Origin: Candidatus Woesearchaeota archaeon
Lineage (GTDB): Archaea > Nanobdellota > Nanobdellia > Woesearchaeales > UBA525
NCBI GenBank assembly: GCA_028818155.1
Contig: JAPPOH010000001.1
Location: 1 to 64,000, forward strand
Length of the DNA stretch: 64,000 bases
Direction of reading: 5' to 3'
The position numbers were made by a program, and so were the translations under genes. A model generated the notes under the pieces. It searched no databases and had not been told where the DNA came from. It saw only the letters and a list, made by a program, of their open reading frames with translations. Positions 59,115 to 64,000 of this stretch are shown here, in pieces (position 1 is the first letter of the stretch; each line of letters begins with the position of its first letter).

Positions 59115-61607
59115 ATGAGAGCAACACTCTTTCTACTCATATTCATTCTCTTTGCAGCTCCAGCATTCGCAGCGATCTCCGTCGAAGAAGTAACGACAAA
59201 CCAGATAGGTTTCCTGACGGGAGGTACGGAGCGCGTTCGTGTTGATGATTCTGGGAATGTTGGTATTGGCGTCACCGCTCCTTCCGCAACACTTGATGTC
59301 AGCGGCAGTATTGAGAATATTCTGAACTCTGCTCCCACAAACATCGCAAACTTGAGTTTCGGTGCTGGCGCAGCACGAGCATTCGATGTTGTGGGCAATA
59401 ATGTTTATGTCGCTCTGGATGCAACAAACAGATTCGTTATTGTTGACGTGACAGACCCGACAAGCCCGGAGGTTATTGGCAACATGAGTATTGGGACTGA
59501 CCCGAGGAGTGTGCATGTTGTTGGCTCGTACGCATACGTAACTGATGATGATTCCGATGATTTGAAAATTATCGATGTTTCTGATCCTTCGAATATTTCT
59601 CTTGCAGGAACGTATAGTGTGGGGACGGAAACACATAATGTGTTTGTCTCTGGCGGATACGCATTCATACAGGAAAGTGCGGGAAATGATGATGTGCTCA
59701 TCATTGACGTATCTGATCCTACAAACCCGTTCCAAGTCAGCACGCTTGACATTGGAGCGGCGAGTGGCACAGAATTATTCGTCCTTGACAACTACTTGTA
59801 CATCACAGGAGAGAATGATTATTTCGGCATTGTTGACGTCTCGAACGTCTCAAACCCTGTTGTTGCGTTCTCAGACGCTGCAAACTACGAAGCAGCAAAT
59901 ATCCATGTTGTTGGAAGATATGCGTATATCTTAAATGAGTCAACAGCTCCTTCCACTCTACAAGTCGTTGACGTCGCGAACGCTTCCGCACCTGTCGCTG
60001 TCGGCTCGGTCTCATGTCAAGGCAGTCCGCAGGATCTTTTTGTCTCTGGCAGGTACGCGTATGTTGTTGGTGCTTCTGCTGATGACCTTGAAGTTTTTGA
60101 CGTTTCCGATCCGACAAACCCAACTGCTGTTGCGACAGCAGACACAGGGGGCGTTCCCCGCGAAGTTGAAGTGGTTGGCAGATACGCATACGTGGTGGAC
60201 AGCACAGAGAACAGCCTGCGCGTCTATGATGTTGGCGGGTTTGAAACGACTGCTGCTGAAATCCACTCATTACAGGCAGGCACGATTGATGTGGAAGGCG
60301 ATATTTCTGTTGAGCACATCCACGCGAGAAGTAGTATCATTGCGGGCTCACACATCCTTGCGAATGGCGACTTGAGTGTCTCTGGGAAAGTAGCAATCAA
60401 GCACAGTATGAATGTCTCTTCAGGAGGAGATGTCTGTATTACTGGTGGAAATTGCCTTTCCAGCGCTTCAACGGAATGGACGACATCGAGCAATACAATT
60501 CAGCCTGTCACAGCAACGAACAACATCAGTAGTAATGGGGGTAGTGATGCGCCATTGTTCGTTGATAACACGAATGGCCGTGTGGGGGTAGGAAACGTAA
60601 CGCCTGCTGCTTTGTTGCACGTCGATCATGAAGCTGCTGCAACTGCGTTGCTTGTTCAAGGCGGTGGTGGTGCAAGTATATTGGGACGCTTCGAGAGAAA
60701 TGTTGGAGCTACATCGACGATTGATATACTAGATTCGGGGGGCGATCCTCAGATCTCTTTTGATACGGTAGAAGCCAGTTCTCCTTGGGCTTTGGGAGTT
60801 GATAATTCAGATGAAAGCTTCAAGGTTGCACAAAATAGTGCTATAGGCACGAACGACATCATAACAATCCTCAATTCAGGTAATGTTGGTATTGGTACTA
60901 CAAACCCTATTTCGCTACTAAGTTTAGAAGCTGCCTCTGGCGCAGCGATCTCTTTCAACGACACAACAAATGAGGCACGAAGCTACATAAGTCAGTCGGA
61001 TACGAATTTGAATATTGTGGGTACGTATGCTTCAGGAAATACGGTCTTTTCTACTGCGAGCACTGAGCGGATGCGTTTGACAAGTGCTGGCCGCTTGGGC
61101 ATTGGGACTGCGAGCCCTGATAGCATACTTTCTGTTCTTGGGAACGTGGCTATTGGCACAAATTACGCGCCGAGCAGTGCTGCACCCTCGAATGGGTTGA
61201 TCGTTGAAGGGGATGTAGGAATAGGAACGAGCGATCCTGATACAGTTACACACATCAACGGCACGTACGTCAGTAATGTCGGCCAGCTCAAGCTTGAGAA
61301 TGATGGTGGCGGCATTGAGTATGTCGGTATGTCGATGTACAATGGGAGCACGCTGAAAGCACTCTTCTTCTACGATGTAGCGCAAGATGAGTTAGAAATA
61401 ACAAACTCGGCTGGCGATGAAATCATTCTGAACGATGACGTCGGCATCGGGACGAGTAATCCAGTGGGAAAACTCCATGTGAACGGTAACGTCAACGTTA
61501 CGAACGGTGACATTTACATTGAAACGAACCAATCCGTCTGCTTCAACGAAGACTGCACAGCAAGAATCTACTACAATGGGAGCGCACTCGTGATAGAAGG
61601 ACAATAA
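59115..61607 (+). CDS. Secreted LVIVD beta-propeller fused to fibre-stalk repeats
   Basis: This 830-residue protein has a signal peptide (MRATLFLLIFILFAAPAFA), a short stalk repeat (GNVGIGVTAPSATLDVSG), then seven LVIVD repeats (about 80-385; VVGSYAYVTDDD, LKIIDVSDPSN and variants) that should close a seven-bladed propeller. It ends with stalk modules containing CITGGNCLS and GIGTxNP repeats like those of the giant protein. It probably sits on the same fibre or surface. I use the ATG at 59115; a GTG at 59079 overlapping the previous stop would put charged residues before the signal peptide. Confidence 0.82.
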   Translation: MRATLFLLIFILFAAPAFAAISVEEVTTNQIGFLTGGTERVRVDDSGNVGIGVTAPSATLDVSGSIENILNSAPTNIANLSFGAGAARAFDVVGNNVYVALDATNRFVIVDVTDPTSPEVIGNMSIGTDPRSVHVVGSYAYVTDDDSDDLKIIDVSDPSNISLAGTYSVGTETHNVFVSGGYAFIQESAGNDDVLIIDVSDPTNPFQVSTLDIGAASGTELFVLDNYLYITGENDYFGIVDVSNVSNPVVAFSDAANYEAANIHVVGRYAYILNESTAPSTLQVVDVANASAPVAVGSVSCQGSPQDLFVSGRYAYVVGASADDLEVFDVSDPTNPTAVATADTGGVPREVEVVGRYAYVVDSTENSLRVYDVGGFETTAAEIHSLQAGTIDVEGDISVEHIHARSSIIAGSHILANGDLSVSGKVAIKHSMNVSSGGDVCITGGNCLSSASTEWTTSSNTIQPVTATNNISSNGGSDAPLFVDNTNGRVGVGNVTPAALLHVDHEAAATALLVQGGGGASILGRFERNVGATSTIDILDSGGDPQISFDTVEASSPWALGVDNSDESFKVAQNSAIGTNDIITILNSGNVGIGTTNPISLLSLEAASGAAISFNDTTNEARSYISQSDTNLNIVGTYASGNTVFSTASTERMRLTSAGRLGIGTASPDSILSVLGNVAIGTNYAPSSAAPSNGLIVEGDVGIGTSDPDTVTHINGTYVSNVGQLKLENDGGGIEYVGMSMYNGSTLKALFFYDVAQDELEITNSAGDEIILNDDVGIGTSNPVGKLHVNGNVNVTNGDIYIETNQSVCFNEDCTARIYYNGSALVIEGQ

Positions 61608-61654
61608 CTGGTGATCCTGGTGACCCTGGGTGGAAAGCACTAAAATGCGTTCTT

Positions 61655-61671
61655 CTCGAGTTGTACTCGAG
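61655..61671. repeat. CTCGAG inverted/direct pair before the LamG gene
   Basis: CTCGAG-TTGTA-CTCGAG forms a short hairpin-capable repeat 3 bp before the next ATG. It may influence translation or mark a boundary. Nothing more can be supported. Confidence 0.3.
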
Positions 61672-61673
61672 GA

Positions 61674-64000
61674 ATGGTGCCAGTGTTACTTTTCCTCCTT
61701 CTTTTAGGCGGAACAGCGACGACAGTGGAAGCGGAGGCGATTGTTGAGGTAGTTAGTGCTACACACATCGATGAACAAGGAGTTCTCACAGATATTTTCG
61801 AGGACATTCGCCAGAAAGACGATACATGGGCACGTGTTGCAACAAACGAATACATTCGTATACAGTTCGCAACAAACCTCACAGCAACGAACGACATCAC
61901 CGTCTACGCGAGAAACCCTGAAGGACACGATACGTACATCGAAGTCTACCATGAGAACGAGAAAATCACAGAATTCCCTGTCATAACAGAAGGCTACTCC
62001 AAAGTGTATCTCACAAACCTCCAAGGAGCACAGGACACCTTCGACCTGAAAGTTATCAGTAACAAGCAAACATTTCTCGAGTTTGATTACATCACAGACC
62101 CTGCACCGAACATCACATCGCTCGTCATGAACAGCACAACAACCGCAAACACATCGGGAGAAAATCTCACGGCATACGTGAACGCGACAGCAGGTGCAGA
62201 TATCATGTACGATTGGCGAATTAATAACATCAGCACTGCAGTCCTCTTGATGAACTTTGACCTTAACAACAGTAATGGAACGGGAAAGGTGAAAGACTAC
62301 TCAACATTCAACAACAACGGCTCCGTCCAAGGACCCGTGTGGAATAGCACGGGCGGTCCGAACGGGACGGGTGCATACTTATTCGATGCCGGCGACTACA
62401 TTGATCTCGCAGCACCAGACGATTTACCGAGCGGTTCAGATCCACGGTCAATGTGTGCCTGGGCGCAGGCAGACGACATCGGTGGCTTCCGCTGGATTAT
62501 GAGTTTCGGAAAAGCTACAACTGGGCAGGCGATGGCGATCGGACAGTCAGGCGGCACAGCATATGGGAGTGGCTGGGGTGCTGACCTCACACACACGAAC
62601 GTCTTTCCAGTGGGCGTCTGGGCACACATCTGCCTGACGTATGATGGGACGACAGCAACACTCTACGTCAATGGTACGAGTGTGAACTCCTCCACTCAGT
62701 CGTGGAATCTCGTTCATGACGTTGCATATGTTGGCAGACAGGTGAACTCCGCTGAGGAATGGCAGGGATACATCGATGACGCAGCGATCTTCAACCGGAA
62801 ACTCTCAGCAGCGCAAGTCCTCGCACTCTACAACGGCCGTCCGGATCTGATCGTCAGCCAAGAAACAGCAGGAGAAGAAATGTGGTCTGTCTGCGCGACA
62901 CCGAATGATGGTGTGCAAGAAGGAACAGCAGTTTGTTCAGGCGAGATAGAAATTATCAACACCCCTCCTACTATCGATGTAATCGTCGTGAACAGCACAT
63001 GGGGTGCCAACGTTTCACGAGAAAACCTCACTGCGACAGGAACAACGAGTGACGCAGATGGGGAAACAGCAATAGTCAACTATGATTGGCGCTTGAACGA
63101 CACAAGTATTGCGGTGCTCAACATGAACTTCGATATCAACAATAGTAATGGAACTGATCATGTACGTGATTACTCTATGCACAACAACAATGGCTCTGTG
63201 CAAGGCGCAACATGGACGAAGACAGGCGGCTATGACGGCACGGGTGGCTATCACTTTGATGGCTCTGCATATATTGACCTTGCTGCGCCGAGTGATTTAC
63301 CAAGTGGAACAAATCCGCGTTCAATGTGTGCGTGGGCGAAGCCTGATGATCTTTCTGGGTTTAGCTGGGTGATGAGTTTTGGTACTGCGAGCACAGGCCA
63401 AGCAATGGCGATCGGACAGTCGGGCGGCATTGCGTATGGGAGTGGGTGGGGTGCTGACCTCACGCATGGTGGTGCATTCTCTGTTGGTGTCTGGACGCAC
63501 GTCTGTCTGACGTACAATGGGACGTATGCAACACTGTATCTCGATGGTGTGAATGTTACTGGCTCGACGATGTCGTGGAATCTTGTGCATAACGTTGCGT
63601 ACGTCGGCAGGCAGGTGAATTCTGCAGAAGGCTGGGAAGGGTATATTGATGATGTGTTCATTTTCAATCGGAGCATTACAGATGAACAAGTGGCAGCGCT
63701 CTATAATGATCGCCCTGACCTAATCGTCAGTCAAGAAACGCAACCAGGAAACAATTGGTCCGCGTGTGGCACGCCGCATGACAGAATAGATGAGGGAAAC
63801 ACACTCTGTAGTGGAGGACTTGAGATCCTTATCAACGCGCCGGTCACTGAGAGCGCGGTCACAAACGTCAGCAGTCCTGTAGCAAATGCCACGTCAGTTA
63901 ACATCAGTGCAACGATCACAGATGATGATGTCATTGACACAGTGCTTATTGAGATCACGCCACCAATGAGCTCAGCATTCAATATGACAACGACCAATAG
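61674..64000 (+). CDS. Secreted tandem LamG-domain surface protein (partial)
   Basis: Open from the ATG at 61674 to the window end (775 codons, no stop). A signal peptide (MVPVLLFLLLLGGTATTVEA) is followed by a beta domain and two LamG/concanavalin-like domains (about 62240-62840 and 63100-63720). Each has the pattern MNFDxNNSNGT, SMCAWAxxDD, MAIGQSGG, HxCLTYxG, YVGRQVNSAE and YIDD. The two are strongly similar, a tandem duplication, and are rich in N-glycosylation sequons. Such domains bind carbohydrates or proteins. It continues the plus-strand surface locus; the C-terminus is not in view. Confidence 0.88.
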   Translation, partial: MVPVLLFLLLLGGTATTVEAEAIVEVVSATHIDEQGVLTDIFEDIRQKDDTWARVATNEYIRIQFATNLTATNDITVYARNPEGHDTYIEVYHENEKITEFPVITEGYSKVYLTNLQGAQDTFDLKVISNKQTFLEFDYITDPAPNITSLVMNSTTTANTSGENLTAYVNATAGADIMYDWRINNISTAVLLMNFDLNNSNGTGKVKDYSTFNNNGSVQGPVWNSTGGPNGTGAYLFDAGDYIDLAAPDDLPSGSDPRSMCAWAQADDIGGFRWIMSFGKATTGQAMAIGQSGGTAYGSGWGADLTHTNVFPVGVWAHICLTYDGTTATLYVNGTSVNSSTQSWNLVHDVAYVGRQVNSAEEWQGYIDDAAIFNRKLSAAQVLALYNGRPDLIVSQETAGEEMWSVCATPNDGVQEGTAVCSGEIEIINTPPTIDVIVVNSTWGANVSRENLTATGTTSDADGETAIVNYDWRLNDTSIAVLNMNFDINNSNGTDHVRDYSMHNNNGSVQGATWTKTGGYDGTGGYHFDGSAYIDLAAPSDLPSGTNPRSMCAWAKPDDLSGFSWVMSFGTASTGQAMAIGQSGGIAYGSGWGADLTHGGAFSVGVWTHVCLTYNGTYATLYLDGVNVTGSTMSWNLVHNVAYVGRQVNSAEGWEGYIDDVFIFNRSITDEQVAALYNDRPDLIVSQETQPGNNWSACGTPHDRIDEGNTLCSGGLEILINAPVTESAVTNVSSPVANATSVNISATITDDDVIDTVLIEITPPMSSAFNMTTTN

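Noticed and set aside
61608..61673. A collagen-like GDPGDPG stretch after the propeller gene.
   Set aside because: It lies after an in-frame stop, is only two or three triplets long, and has no start codon; it may be a trace of a longer stalk but cannot be supported.

Overview
The window looks like part of a DPANN-type archaeal genome, most likely a Woesearchaeota/Pacearchaeota-like lineage, though that placement is inference. The evidence is: an archaeal-type SRP54; the archaeal/actinobacterial mismatch endonuclease NucS; TrmB and PadR regulators; a tRNA-Ile(UAU) interrupted by a short bulge-helix-bulge intron; lipoproteins with the CCLDxDxDGVCD pattern; and promoters with a TATA box (TTTAAA or TTTATAA) centred about 26 bp before the start codon and no Shine-Dalgarno, as in leaderless archaeal transcription. 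No rRNA and no CRISPR array were seen. Genes are tightly packed, many joined by 4-bp ATGA overlaps.

Layout. 1-5.8 kb: tRNA-Arg, a small membrane protein, and tRNA-Cys, whose 3' end is repeated 503 bp downstream and so brackets a convergent toxin-antitoxin pair; then a GAF protein, a lipase-maturation-factor-like membrane protein, a uracil-DNA glycosylase lacking most Fe-S cysteines, and a TrmB regulator. 5.8-10 kb: an MTA/SAH deaminase, Nudix and HAD operon facing a glycosyltransferase and PIG-L deacetylase pair. 10-15.5 kb: a sensory locus with a stand-alone receiver, a small membrane protein, two paralogous histidine kinases and an ammonium transporter, where the second kinase and Amt lie between a degenerate tRNA-Gly copy and the intact tRNA-Gly(UCC). 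15.5-25.5 kb: SRP54, a candidate structured ncRNA, tRNA-Leu, a DHH phosphoesterase, a ThiF-like protein, the eroded remains of a homocysteine methyltransferase/MTHFR gene, a VapBC pair, NucS and a site-2 protease. 25.5-30.4 kb: a PadR-controlled MacB-type ABC operon.

30.4-42.2 kb is an accessory belt of toxin-antitoxin modules (two AbrB/PIN, one RHH/PIN, HicBA, one intact and one frame-broken RelBE), mixed with Sua5, Dus, an HNH nuclease beside the intron-bearing tRNA-Ile, an MFS transporter, a histidine kinase-like ATPase, a PD-(D/E)XK-type nuclease, a Ca2+/cation antiporter and a parvulin lipoprotein.

42.3-64 kb is the most striking region: a cell-surface locus on the plus strand. Six copies of a 15-bp palindrome (consensus ACTTACATTGTAAGT), two pairs of them exactly 21 bp apart, precede a 66-aa HTH protein, a membrane-anchored sequon-rich protein and a 4549-residue secreted protein. 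The giant contains four long arrays of YadA-head (Hep_Hag) type repeats, stalk segments with GIGTxSP repeats, regularly spaced CITGGNCLS motifs and a bacterial/phage-fibre-like C-terminal domain, but no beta-barrel anchor. After an embedded nucleotidyltransferase plus small-protein module come a secreted protein with a seven-blade LVIVD propeller fused to the same stalk, and a tandem LamG protein running off the window end. I read this as an archaeal fibre/adhesin system built from bacterial trimeric-autotransporter and phage-fibre parts, with its own regulator.
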